DNA from: Falsiroseomonas ponticola | GTDB lineage: Bacteria > Pseudomonadota > Alphaproteobacteria > Acetobacterales > Acetobacteraceae | Reading direction: 5' to 3' | Assembly (NCBI RefSeq): GCF_016805305.1 | Contig: NZ_JAERQN010000001.1 | Span: forward strand, 682,001 to 746,000 | Length of the DNA stretch: 64,000 nt | Shown: one piece after another, positions 1-8,629 of the stretch | Numbering within the stretch: the stretch's first letter is position 1 | Layout: each line of letters starts with the position of its first letter | Notes under the pieces: model-generated | Seen by the model: the letters and a program-made list of their open reading frames with translations, nothing else | What the model was told of the DNA's origin: nothing | Databases searched by the model: none | Translations under genes and position numbers: made by a program

Positions 1-1369
1 GCGGCGGCTGCGCGATGGCGGGCGGGACGCGATCGCGGCCCTGCAGCAGGACCTGGCCCAGGCCTGGGGCATCGCCAGCGTCAAGATCCGCCACCACCAG
101 CAATTCGGCTTCCTGGCGGAGGTGCCGGCGGCGCCGGCCGAGAAGCTGCTCCGCGCCTCTCCCGTCCCGGCCGGCCAGCCCCTGGCGCCGATCCATCGCC
201 AGACCATGGCCAATGCCGTCCGCTTCACCTGCGCCGCGCTCGCCGACCTCGACCGCAAGGTGGCGGAAGCGGGCGACCGCGCCGCGGCGCGGGAGCGTGC
301 CTGCATCGCCCATCTCAAGCGCCTGGTGCTGGCGCAGGGCGATGCCATCGCGCGGGCGGCGCGCGCGCTGGCGGAGGTCGATGTCCATGCCGCCAGCGCG
401 CATCTGGCCGCGGAAGGCGGCTGGTGCCGGCCGCAACTGACGGAACGCGCGGAATTCTGCATCGTGGCCGGCCGCCACCCGGTGGTGGAGGCGATGCAGA
501 AGCGCGCCCGCGGCGCCGCCTTCGTGCCGAATGATTGCGACCTCTCGCCCGGCCGGCGCCTCTGCCTGCTGACCGGCCCCAACATGGCGGGCAAGTCCAC
601 CTGGCTGCGGCAGAACGCGCTGATGGTGGTCCTCGCCCAGGCCGGGATGTTCGTCCCCGCCCAATCCGCCCGCATCGGCCTGGTGGACCGGCTCTTCTCC
701 CGTGTCGGCGGCGGGGACGACATCGCCGGCGGCCGGTCCACCTTCATGGTGGAGATGGCGGAAACCGCCGCCATCCTGAACCAGGCAACAGCCCGTTCAC
801 TGGTTGTGTTGGATGAAGTGGGCCGTGGGACCGCGACCTGGGATGGGCTGGCCATCGCCTGGGCGGTGCTGGAGGCGCTGCATGACCGCATCCGCTGCCG
901 GGCCATCTTCGCGACCCATTTCCATGAACTCACGGCGCTGGCCGGGCGCCTGCCGGATGTGGCGCTCGCCTCCATGAAGGTGCGGGAATGGCGGGGGGAG
1001 GTCGTGTTCCAGCACCTCGTCGGCCCCGGCGCCTCCGAACGCAGCTGGGGCGTGCATGTGGCGCGCCTGGCCGGCGTGCCGCGCCCCGTGCTGGCGCGGG
1101 CGAACCAGGTGCTGCAGGCGCTGGAAGCCCGCGCGCGCGGCGGCGGGCCGGATGCGCTGGCGGAGGAACTGCCCCTCTTCGCGCAGCGCGTGTCCGCACC
1201 GCGCCGCACACTCTCCCCGATTGAAAGCGCACTGGCGGAGATGGACCTGGACGCGTTGTCCCCGCGGGAAGCACAGGAAGCGCTCTACCGGCTGAAGGCG
1301 CTCTCGGTGGAAGTTGACGCAGCGCAGCAAGAGAACCCTGTTGCGCGCCCAGGTGACACGGTAGTGTGA
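1..1369 (+). CDS. mutS: DNA mismatch repair protein MutS, C-terminal part (5' end outside window)
   Basis: The frame is open from the left edge, so this is a 5'-truncated view of MutS, the ATPase that recognises base mismatches and recruits MutL. The visible part starts in the core/clamp region (residues IRHHQQFGF, typical of MutS domain III) and holds the ABC-type ATPase: Walker A GPNMAGKST near base 575 and Walker B LVVLDEVGRGTAT near base 800, followed by the GLAIAWAV stretch and the ATHFHELT histidine-loop motif. The tail after about base 1100 is the usual helix-turn-helix/dimerisation end. Its TGA stop overlaps the GTG start of glnD by 4 bases, which suggests translational coupling. Identification is firm; only the N-terminal mismatch-binding domain is unseen. 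Confidence 0.96.
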   Translation, partial: RRLRDGGRDAIAALQQDLAQAWGIASVKIRHHQQFGFLAEVPAAPAEKLLRASPVPAGQPLAPIHRQTMANAVRFTCAALADLDRKVAEAGDRAAARERACIAHLKRLVLAQGDAIARAARALAEVDVHAASAHLAAEGGWCRPQLTERAEFCIVAGRHPVVEAMQKRARGAAFVPNDCDLSPGRRLCLLTGPNMAGKSTWLRQNALMVVLAQAGMFVPAQSARIGLVDRLFSRVGGGDDIAGGRSTFMVEMAETAAILNQATARSLVVLDEVGRGTATWDGLAIAWAVLEALHDRIRCRAIFATHFHELTALAGRLPDVALASMKVREWRGEVVFQHLVGPGASERSWGVHVARLAGVPRPVLARANQVLQALEARARGGGPDALAEELPLFAQRVSAPRRTLSPIESALAEMDLDALSPREAQEALYRLKALSVEVDAAQQENPVARPGDTVV

Positions 1370-4170
1370 CACGGATGACAGTCAGCCTCGGCCAACCGCC
1401 CGCCTCGGCGGCCGCTTCCGCGCTGCCACCCGCCGAGCCACCCGAGGTCCTGCCGGACCTGATCGCGGGGCTCGTCGAGGGCGGCCGGCCCGTCGCCCGC
1501 GACATCGCGCTCGGCCAGCTGCGACGGCAGTTGGGCCGCGTCCAGGGCCGCGTGCAGCGCGCCTTCGAAGCGCATGACCTCTCCGGCCTCGGCGCCGCGC
1601 GCTGGCTGGCAGCCCTCACGGACGGCATCGTCGGCGCCATCCACACCTACACCCTCGCCCAGGTGCCGCCGCAGGAACCCGGCGGCGCGGCGGAGGAGAC
1701 CTTCTCCCTCATCGCGACGGGCGGCTATGGCCGCGGCGTGCTGGCGCCCTATTCGGACATCGACCTGCTCTTCCTGTCGGAAGCGCCGCTCGGCCCGCAG
1801 GGGCGCCGCGCGGTGGAATTTCTCCTGTATCTGCTCTGGGATCTCGGCCTGAAGGTCGGCCACGCCACGCGCACCATCGATGAATGCATCGAGGATGCGC
1901 GCGGCGACGTCACCATCCAGACGGCGCTGATCGATGCCCGCTACCTCGCCGGCAACCGCGCCGTGCATGACCGCTTCCAGGACACCTTCGCCGCCGCCCG
2001 CAAGGCCAGCGGCCTGGCCCCCTTCCTGGCCGCCAAGCGCGCGGAACGCACCACGCGCCATGCCCGCTACGGTGAAAGCCCCTTCCTGGTGGAGCCCCAC
2101 GTCAAGGAAGGCCGGGGCGGGCTGCGCGACCTGCAGACCCTCTACTGGCTGGCGCGCCATGCCTTCGGCGTGCAGCGCATGCCCGAACTCGTCGGCCCCG
2201 AAAGCCCCGGCGGCGGGCTGCTGACGCCGCAGGAAGCGCGCAGCATCCGCCGCGCCTGGAACTTCCTCTGGACCGTCCGCTTCCACCTCCACTACGTGAC
2301 GGGACGGGCGGAAGAACGCCTGACCTTCGACCTGCAGCCCGTGGTCGGCGCCCGCATGGGCTATACCCGCCACGGCGTGCAGGACGGCGTCGAGCGTTTC
2401 ATGAAGCACCTGTTCCTGACGGCCAGGGACGTGGTGCGCCTGACGCGCCTGCTGGAACCCGCGATCGAACGCGCGGCGCTCGGCCCGCCCGCCGTGGTGC
2501 CGGCCGGCGATGCCGCGCTGTCCCATGCCGGCATGGCGCTGGCCGATGGCAAGGTGCTCTTCGCGCCCGACCGCCAGGTGGCGGAGGACCCCGCCATCAT
2601 GCTCCGCCTGGTGCGCGCCGCGCGGGACAGGGGGCTCGAGATCCATCCGCTGGCGCATCGCGCGCTGATCCGCAACGCGCGCTATGCCGTGACGCTGCGC
2701 GACGACGCGGCCGCCAATGCGCTGTTCCTCGACCTGCTGACGGGCAAGGATTCACCGCGCTGGATGCGCGTGCTGAACGAGGTGGGGTTCCTGTCCCGCT
2801 TCATGCCGGACTGGGCCCGCATCGTCGGCCTCATGCAGTTCGACACCTACCACGTCTTCACCGTGGAGGAGCACACGATCGAGGCGATCGGCGTCCTCTC
2901 CGCCCTCGAACGCAACGAGCTGAACGAGATCGCGCCGGTGGCGTCGGAGCTGATCGGCCAGGTGCAGTCCCGCCGCGCGCTCTATGTCGCCGTCATGCTG
3001 CACGACATCGCCAAGGGCCGCGGCGGCGACCACAGCGAACTCGGCGCGCAGGTCGCGCTGGAGCTCTGTCCCCGCCTCGGCCTGTCGCCGGAGGAGACGG
3101 AGACCGTCTCCTGGCTCGTGCTCAACCACCTGCTGATCAGCGCCACCGCCTTCAAGCGCGACATCGACGACCCCAAGACCATCCTCGACATCGCCGAGAC
3201 GGTGCAGTCGCCGGAGCGGCTGCGGCTGCTGCTGGTGCTGACGGTCGCCGACATGCGCGCGGTGGGCCCCAAGGTCTGGAACGGCTGGAAGGCGACCCTG
3301 CTGCGGGAGCTCTACTGGCGGGTCGCGGAGGTGCTGGCGGGCGGGCTTTCCGTGCCGGAGCGCGACACCCGGGTGGCGCGCGCGCGGGCGGCGGCGGCTT
3401 CCCTGCTGGAGACGATGGCGAAGCCGGACCTCGACCGGTTCCTCGGCCTCGGCTATCCCGGCTACTGGCTGTCCTTCGACCCGGAGACGCATGCCCGCCA
3501 CGCGGAGATGATCCGCGATGCGGAGGCCGAGCAGGCGCCGCTCACGGTCCGCACCCGCGTGATCGAGGCACGGTCGGTCACGGAAGTCACCGTCTATTGC
3601 TCCGACCACCCCGGCCTGTTCAGCCGCATCGCCGGCGCGCTGGCGGTGGCGGGCGCTTCCATCGTCGATGCGCGCATCCACACCATGACCAACGGCATGG
3701 CGCTCGACACCTTCTGGGTGCAGGACGCGGCCGGCGGGGCCTTCGATGCGCCGCATCGCCTGGCCAGGCTCGCGGTGCTGATCGAGCAATCGCTCTCCGG
3801 CCGCCTGCGGCTGGAGCAGGAGATCGCGAAGCTCCGCCGCGAACCCGCCCGGCTGCGCGCCGTGACCATCCCGCCGCGCGTCGTGCTCGACAACCACGCC
3901 AGCAACACCCACACGGTGATCGAGGTGAATGGCCGCGACCGGCCGGGGCTGCTGCATGCGGTGACGGCGGCGATCAGCGGGCAGGGCCTGCAGATCGCCA
4001 GCGCCCACATCACCACCTATGGCGTGCGGGCCGTGGACGTCTTCTACGTGAAGGACGTCTTCGGCCTGAAGGTGGAGAATGAGCGCAAGCTGGCCTCGCT
4101 GCGCAGCGCGCTGCTGGTCGCGCTCGGCGCGCCGGATGTGCCGGTGGAGAGCGGCGTCAGGGTGGTGTGA
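1366..4170 (+). CDS. glnD: [Protein-PII] uridylyltransferase / uridylyl-removing enzyme
   Basis: Cytoplasmic bifunctional nitrogen sensor that adds UMP to, or removes it from, PII proteins according to glutamine level. The 934-residue length fits the family. Visible domains are a nucleotidyltransferase with GGYGRG near residue 118 and the catalytic SDID near 130, an HD hydrolase with VMLHDIAKG near 545 (uridylyl removal), and two C-terminal ACT domains beginning near residues 740 (CSDHPGLFSRIAG) and 849 (NGRDRPGLLHAV), which bind glutamine. The start is the GTG at 1366, inside the mutS stop (GTGA overlap); an ATG at 1375 is the alternative. The next gene overlaps its stop in the same GTGA manner, so mutS-glnD-4167 looks like one transcription unit. 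Confidence 0.97.
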   Translation: MTRMTVSLGQPPASAAASALPPAEPPEVLPDLIAGLVEGGRPVARDIALGQLRRQLGRVQGRVQRAFEAHDLSGLGAARWLAALTDGIVGAIHTYTLAQVPPQEPGGAAEETFSLIATGGYGRGVLAPYSDIDLLFLSEAPLGPQGRRAVEFLLYLLWDLGLKVGHATRTIDECIEDARGDVTIQTALIDARYLAGNRAVHDRFQDTFAAARKASGLAPFLAAKRAERTTRHARYGESPFLVEPHVKEGRGGLRDLQTLYWLARHAFGVQRMPELVGPESPGGGLLTPQEARSIRRAWNFLWTVRFHLHYVTGRAEERLTFDLQPVVGARMGYTRHGVQDGVERFMKHLFLTARDVVRLTRLLEPAIERAALGPPAVVPAGDAALSHAGMALADGKVLFAPDRQVAEDPAIMLRLVRAARDRGLEIHPLAHRALIRNARYAVTLRDDAAANALFLDLLTGKDSPRWMRVLNEVGFLSRFMPDWARIVGLMQFDTYHVFTVEEHTIEAIGVLSALERNELNEIAPVASELIGQVQSRRALYVAVMLHDIAKGRGGDHSELGAQVALELCPRLGLSPEETETVSWLVLNHLLISATAFKRDIDDPKTILDIAETVQSPERLRLLLVLTVADMRAVGPKVWNGWKATLLRELYWRVAEVLAGGLSVPERDTRVARARAAAASLLETMAKPDLDRFLGLGYPGYWLSFDPETHARHAEMIRDAEAEQAPLTVRTRVIEARSVTEVTVYCSDHPGLFSRIAGALAVAGASIVDARIHTMTNGMALDTFWVQDAAGGAFDAPHRLARLAVLIEQSLSGRLRLEQEIAKLRREPARLRAVTIPPRVVLDNHASNTHTVIEVNGRDRPGLLHAVTAAISGQGLQIASAHITTYGVRAVDVFYVKDVFGLKVENERKLASLRSALLVALGAPDVPVESGVRVV

Positions 4171-4553
4171 GGCACGGGCTGCTGCTCGGCGCCTTGCTGC
4201 TTGGCCACGGAGGTGGCGTGCTGGCGTCCGAAGTGCCGCCCGCCTGCCTGGAGGAGCCGACACCCATCGGCCGGGCGATGTGCCTGAACGGTGCTTTGCA
4301 GGAAAGCGAACGTCGGGTCGCGGCGCTGGTGCGGCAGGCGGCCGCGCCACACCTCGGTCTGCGTGACCAGGACCTTGTGGCCGCACAGGACCATTGGCGG
4401 CGATACCGTGACCTTCATTGCGGCCTGCGTGAGCGGGATGGGGAATCCGCCGGCAGCGAAGCGCCGGCCGACATCGCGGCATGCCGGCTGACGATCACGG
4501 TTCAGCGCGAAGCGGCGTTGCGGGCACTGATCGGGGCGATGGGGCCGCGGTAG
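4167..4553 (+). CDS. LprI/DUF1311-like secreted small protein
   Basis: A 128-residue protein with an N-terminal hydrophobic signal-like segment (residues 4-20, LLLGALLLGHGGG) and four cysteines in the mature part. The pattern of a Cys pair, then W-x-x-Y-R-D-x-x-C, then a Cys before T-x-x-x-R-x-x-x-L matches the LprI / DUF1311 family; some members inhibit lysozyme in the periplasm. It begins with a GTG overlapping the glnD stop by 4 bases, so it is probably translated by coupling. Convergent with the GST gene 6 bases downstream. Family placement is from the Cys/Trp pattern only, so function (lysozyme inhibition or other) stays open. Confidence 0.7.
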   Translation: MRHGLLLGALLLGHGGGVLASEVPPACLEEPTPIGRAMCLNGALQESERRVAALVRQAAAPHLGLRDQDLVAAQDHWRRYRDLHCGLRERDGESAGSEAPADIAACRLTITVQREAALRALIGAMGPR

Positions 4554-4559
4554 TGCCGC

Positions 4560-5180
4560 TCACGGCACCCCATTGGCCCCATGCTCGCGAAAGCCGGGCC
4601 GGGCGGTGAGCCTGGTGAGATAGGCGGCCACCGCGGGCAGGGCGGGCCGCTCGATCGGCGTCATCATCCAGCGGTTCACGGACAGACCGAGCACGATGTC
4701 GGCGAGCGTGAAATCGGGGCCGGCCGCGTAGGCGCCGGTGCGGGCCAGGTGCCCGTCCAGGATCCGCATCATCCCGTTCCAGGCGCGCGCGCTGGCGGCG
4801 ATGCGGCCGGCATCCGCATGGTCGGGGTGGCGGCGGACCAGGCCCATGAAGGCGCCGCGCCAACTCGCGTTCAAATCCGTCGCCTGCCAGTCCATCCAGC
4901 GCTCCACCTCCGCCCGGGCGCGGGGCGCCGCCGGCAGCAGGTCCGCCCTTCCATGCTTCGCGGCCAGGTAGCGGCAGATCGTGTTGCTCTCCCACAGCAC
5001 GCCCGCCTCATCCTCGATCACCGGCACCAGGCCATTGGGGTTGAGGGCGCGCAGCGCCGCCTCCCCGCCCCGATCCTCCCGCGCCACGGGGATGCCGATC
5101 TCGGCGCAGGTCCAGAGGACCTTGCGCACATTGATGGAGCTGGCCTGGCCGATCAGCCGAAGCGGGGGCAGGCTGAGCAT
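4560..5180 (-). CDS. Glutathione S-transferase family protein
   Basis: A 206-residue protein with the two-domain GST layout. The N-terminal thioredoxin-like half has the SSINVRK segment (residues 14-20), where the serine/cysteine contacting glutathione normally lies, then NPNGLVPVIED and ESNTICRYLA, the glutathione-binding cis-Pro and E-S motifs. The all-helical C-terminal half contains the conserved FTLADIVLG N-capping box. The ATG at 5180 is chosen because homology starts there; the frame stays open a further 66 codons upstream without GST character. Such enzymes conjugate glutathione to electrophiles or act as disulphide reductases in the cytosol; the substrate cannot be told. Divergent from the small gene at 5245. 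Confidence 0.88.
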   Translation of the reverse strand: MLSLPPLRLIGQASSINVRKVLWTCAEIGIPVAREDRGGEAALRALNPNGLVPVIEDEAGVLWESNTICRYLAAKHGRADLLPAAPRARAEVERWMDWQATDLNASWRGAFMGLVRRHPDHADAGRIAASARAWNGMMRILDGHLARTGAYAAGPDFTLADIVLGLSVNRWMMTPIERPALPAVAAYLTRLTARPGFREHGANGVP

Positions 5181-5244
5181 GGGGGCGGTGATCCTTCCGG
5201 GCGTCCCCGCGTTGGTGCCACGACGCGACAGGAAGGACCACGCC

Positions 5245-5517
5245 ATGGCGAGCGACAGCGAGAAGGACCGCACCTCCTTCACCGGCAAATACGACCTGGA
5301 GACCAAGACCGCGCGCCCGAAAAGCGTCGGCCCGCACCACGCGACGCGGGACCAGGAAGACCCGGCCGACAAGGGCATCGAGCCCGGCGCCGGCTATGCG
5401 AACGAGATCGCGGAGGTGAACGCGGCGCGCCGGGCCGGCGGCAAGCCGGCCAAGGGCAGCCCCGTGCAGATCAAGGTGAAGGGGGGCGCGCCCGGGGAGC
5501 CTGACGGCTCCGGCTGA
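5245..5517 (+). CDS. Small hydrophilic protein of unknown function
   Basis: A 90-residue very polar protein (many Lys, Asp, Glu, Gly, Pro) with no hydrophobic segment, no cysteine and no recognised domain; it looks intrinsically disordered. It is preceded by a good ribosome binding site (GGAAGG about 8 bases before the ATG). The ATG at 5245 is preferred over the longer open frame reaching 4981, because the upstream part overlaps the GST gene on the other strand and has no such site. Sits between a GST gene and maeB, with 115 bases before maeB. Function unknown. Confidence 0.65.
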   Translation: MASDSEKDRTSFTGKYDLETKTARPKSVGPHHATRDQEDPADKGIEPGAGYANEIAEVNAARRAGGKPAKGSPVQIKVKGGAPGEPDGSG

Positions 5518-5632
5518 ACCCTCCCCTCCCCCTTCGCGCCGCTAAGCCCCTCGCAATCGCGAAGCGACCGGCTTTCGCCCCGCCGCCTTCGGTCGCATAA
5601 CGGGGGCTGAAGGTTGGGGGAAATCAAGCACC

Positions 5633-7942
5633 ATGGATGATGCGCGCAAGAACTCCGTCGAGGCCGTCGCGGATACACGCACGGCCCGGGTGACGGGCGA
5701 GGAAGCGCTCGCCATGCATGCCGAGGGCCGGCCCGGCAAGCTGGAGATCCGCCTCACCAAGCCGCTGATCACCGCGCGCGACCTCTCGCTGGCCTACAGC
5801 CCGGGCGTGGCGGCGCCCTGCCTCGAGATCCATCGCGACCCGTCGCTGGCCTATGACTACACCTCCAAGGGCAATTTCGTCGCCGTCATCAGCAACGGCA
5901 CCGCCGTGCTCGGCCTCGGCAACCTCGGCGCCCTCGCCTCCAAGCCGGTGATGGAGGGCAAGGCGGCGCTGTTCAAGCGCTTCGCCGATGTGGACAGCAT
6001 GGACCTCTGCGTGGCGACGGAGGATGTGGACGCCTTCGTCAACGCCGTCCGCTACCTCGGCCCCAGCTTCGGCGGCATCAACCTGGAAGACATCAAGGCC
6101 CCCGAATGCTTCGTCATCGAGCAGCGGCTGCGGGAGCTGATGGACATCCCCGTCTTCCATGACGACCAGCATGGGACGGCGATCGTCGCCGCCGCGGGGC
6201 TGATCAATGCCTGCCACCTGACGGGCCGTGACCTGAAGTCGGTGAAGCTCGTCATCAACGGCGCCGGCGCCGCCGCGGTCGCCTGCGCCGAGCTGGTCAA
6301 GGCCATGGGCATCCGCCCGCAGAACGTCATCCTGGCCGATACCAAGGGCGTGATCTATCGCGGCCGGACGGAGGGCATGAACCAGTGGAAGTCGGCCCAT
6401 GCCGTGGAAACGCCGGCGCGGACGCTGGCCCAGGCGATGGAGGGCGCCGACTGCTTCATGGGCCTCTCCGTGAAGGGCGCCGTGACGCCGGCCATGGTGC
6501 GCAGCATGGCGCCCAATCCCGTGATCTTCGCCATGGCGAACCCCGACCCCGAGATCACGCCGGATGAGGCGCGCGCCGTGCGCCCCGACTGCATCGTGGC
6601 GACCGGCCGGTCAGACTACCCGAACCAGGTCAACAACGTCCTCGGCTTCCCCTTCATCTTCCGCGGCGCCCTCGATGTCCGCGCCTCCACCATCAACGAT
6701 GCGATGAAGGTCGCGGCCGCCGAGGCTCTCGCCATGCTGGCGCGGGAGGATGTGCCGGAGGAGGTGGCGGGCGCCGGCGCCGGCAAGTCGCTGCGTTTCG
6801 GCCCCGACTACATCATCCCCAACGCCTTCGACCCGCGCCTGATCTCCCGCGTCTCCCCCGCCGTCGCCAAGGCGGCGATGGAAAGCGGCGTCGCCCGCAA
6901 GCCGATCACCGACCTCGCCCGCTACGCCCGCGACCTCGCCGGGCGCCTCGATGCCACCGCCGGCGCGATGGAGGCGATCGCGGAAAATGTCCGCGCCCAT
7001 CCCCGCCGCGTGGTCTTCGCGGAAGGGGAGGAGGAGAAGGTCATCCGCGCCGCCATCGCCTTCCGCAACGCCGGCTACGGCACGCCGATCCTGGTGGGGC
7101 GGGAGGACCGGGTGAACGCCACCGTCGCCTCCCTCGGCATCCCGCTGGGCGAGGGGATCGAGATCCAGAACGCCCGCGTCTCCGCCAAGAACGGCGCCTA
7201 TGCCGAATGGCTCTACGCCCGGCGGCAGCGGGAGGGTTTCCTGCTGCGCGACTGCCAGCGCCTGGTGAACCTGGACCGCAACGTCTTCGCCGCCTGCATG
7301 GTCGGCAATGGCGATGCGGATGCCATGGTCACCGGCGTGACGCGCAGCTACGCCGCGGCGCTGGAGGGCGTGCGCATGGCGATCGACCCGGCGCCGGATA
7401 CGGTGCTGTTCGGGCTGACGCTGATGCTGGCGCGGCGGTCGGGCACCGTGCTGGTGGCGGACACCGCCATCCATGAACGGCCGGATGCCGCGACGCTGGC
7501 GGAAATCGCCATCCGCGCCGCGGCGGCTGCCCGCCGCATCGGGCAGGAACCGCGCGTCGCCTTCCTCTCCTTCTCCACCTTCGGCGATCCCAAGGGCAGC
7601 ATCCCCGGCAATGTCCGCGATGCCGTGAAGCTGCTGGACCAGCGGGAGGTCGATTTCGAATACGATGGTGAGATGGCGGCCGATGTGGCGCTGGACCCGG
7701 AGCTGCGCGCCAAGCTCTATCCCTTCTGCCGCCTGACCGGCCCGGCCAATGTGCTGGTGATGCCCGGCCTGCATGCCGCGCATATCCTGACCAAGGCGGC
7801 GCCGCGCCTCACTTCCGCGCAGACCATCGGCCCGCTGCTGATGGGCCTCTCCGCGCCGGTGCAGATCGTGGGGATGGAGGCGGGGGTGAACCAGATCCTC
7901 GACATCGCCTGCCTCGCCGCCCACGCCGCCCTGCCGAAGTGA
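5633..7942 (+). CDS. maeB: NADP-dependent malic enzyme with C-terminal phosphotransacetylase-like domain
   Basis: Converts malate to pyruvate, CO2 and NADPH in the cytoplasm. The 769 residues match the large MaeB form. Residues about 1-430 are the malic enzyme: the [12 protein letters not shown] motif, [10 protein letters not shown] (metal/substrate region) and the nucleotide-binding [15 protein letters not shown]. Residues about 445-769 form a phosphate acetyltransferase-like domain ([15 protein letters not shown] at its start, [16 protein letters not shown] later); in other members this part is regulatory, binding acetyl-CoA, and lacks PTA activity. The ATG at 5633 follows a 115-base gap. 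Single gene with its own upstream region. Confidence 0.95.
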   Translation: MDDARKNSVEAVADTRTARVTGEEALAMHAEGRPGKLEIRLTKPLITARDLSLAYSPGVAAPCLEIHRDPSLAYDYTSKGNFVAVISNGTAVLGLGNLGALASKPVMEGKAALFKRFADVDSMDLCVATEDVDAFVNAVRYLGPSFGGINLEDIKAPECFVIEQRLRELMDIPVFHDDQHGTAIVAAAGLINACHLTGRDLKSVKLVINGAGAAAVACAELVKAMGIRPQNVILADTKGVIYRGRTEGMNQWKSAHAVETPARTLAQAMEGADCFMGLSVKGAVTPAMVRSMAPNPVIFAMANPDPEITPDEARAVRPDCIVATGRSDYPNQVNNVLGFPFIFRGALDVRASTINDAMKVAAAEALAMLAREDVPEEVAGAGAGKSLRFGPDYIIPNAFDPRLISRVSPAVAKAAMESGVARKPITDLARYARDLAGRLDATAGAMEAIAENVRAHPRRVVFAEGEEEKVIRAAIAFRNAGYGTPILVGREDRVNATVASLGIPLGEGIEIQNARVSAKNGAYAEWLYARRQREGFLLRDCQRLVNLDRNVFAACMVGNGDADAMVTGVTRSYAAALEGVRMAIDPAPDTVLFGLTLMLARRSGTVLVADTAIHERPDAATLAEIAIRAAAAARRIGQEPRVAFLSFSTFGDPKGSIPGNVRDAVKLLDQREVDFEYDGEMAADVALDPELRAKLYPFCRLTGPANVLVMPGLHAAHILTKAAPRLTSAQTIGPLLMGLSAPVQIVGMEAGVNQILDIACLAAHAALPK

Positions 7943-8027
7943 GACGGCAGGCCGGATGAGCAACCTGCGGCAGCGAAGCGGGCCGGAGGCCACGCCTCAC
8001 GCCGCAGGCGTGCCTGAGGGGTAGGGA

Positions 8028-8453
8028 ATGACCGTCTTCACCATCGGCTATGAGGAGACGACGCCCGCCAGGCTGCTGGCGGCGCTGACCGGCGCCGGGG
8101 TGAGGACGCTGGTCGATGTCCGGGCGCTGGCCAACAGCCGGCGCCCCGGCTTCGCCAAGCGGGCGCTCTCCGCCAGCCTGGAGGAGGCGGGCATCGGCTA
8201 CCGCCACCTCCGCGCCCTCGGCACCCCCGCGGAAGGCCGGCAGGCCGTGCGCGAAGGCCGGCCCGACGACATGAAGCGCATCTTCGCCGCGACGCTGGCG
8301 GGCACCGAGGCCCAGGCCGCGCTGGCCGACCTGCGGGAGCAGGCGCGGCGGGAGCCCGTCTGCCTGCTCTGCCTGGAAGCCGACCACCGCCGCTGCCACC
8401 GGACCCTGGTGGCGGAAGCGCTGGGCCTGCCGGTCACGCACCTCGCGCCGTGA
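8028..8453 (+). CDS. DUF488 family protein
   Basis: A 141-residue protein that starts with the typical DUF488 opening TVFTIGYEE, followed by LVDVRALANSRRPGFAK and the C-terminal CLLCLEADHRRCHR cluster (Cys-x2-Cys, then H-x2-C-H), which may bind metal or nucleic acid. The family's biochemical role is not established. A purine-rich GGGGTAGGGA lies just before the ATG. Located 85 bases after maeB; the intervening sequence contains an inverted repeat (CACGCCT and AGGCGTG arms) that could serve as the maeB terminator. Convergent with the gene ending at 8624 across the hairpin array described separately. Confidence 0.88.
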   Translation: MTVFTIGYEETTPARLLAALTGAGVRTLVDVRALANSRRPGFAKRALSASLEEAGIGYRHLRALGTPAEGRQAVREGRPDDMKRIFAATLAGTEAQAALADLREQARREPVCLLCLEADHRRCHRTLVAEALGLPVTHLAP

Positions 8454-8467
8454 ACGGCGCCGGCCGC

Positions 8468-8629
8468 CGGTATCATACTGCCGAGCCCATGTCGTGACCT
8501 GCGGCCGACACCGTCGGCCGAGGCCGCGAATGCGGCCCGCCGCTTATGCGGCGAAGCCAAGCGGCCGGATGGCCGCGCCGGCGCTTGAGGGCGGAAATGC
8601 GTCAGCATTTCCGCACATCGGTATCAGAC
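8468..8629. repeat. Array of five hairpins between imperfect direct repeats
   Basis: The gap between the convergent DUF488 gene and the gene ending at 8624 holds five successive perfect inverted repeats: arms 8502-8509/8513-8520 (8 bp, 3-base loop), 8522-8527/8532-8537 (6 bp), 8538-8543/8548-8553 (6 bp), 8561-8566/8571-8576 (6 bp) and 8591-8600/8605-8614 (10 bp, GTCA loop). The block is bounded by the 11-mers CGGTATCATAC (8468-8478) and CGGTATCAGAC (8619-8629), one mismatch apart; the second contains the stop codon of the minus-strand gene. It could be a bidirectional terminator, a structured RNA or a REP/MITE-like insertion. No T-run follows any stem. Confidence 0.7.

Noticed and set aside
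2752..4482. 576-codon minus-strand frame opposite glnD
   Set aside because: Low-complexity His/Arg/Gln-rich translation with no family pattern; glnD has complete motifs.
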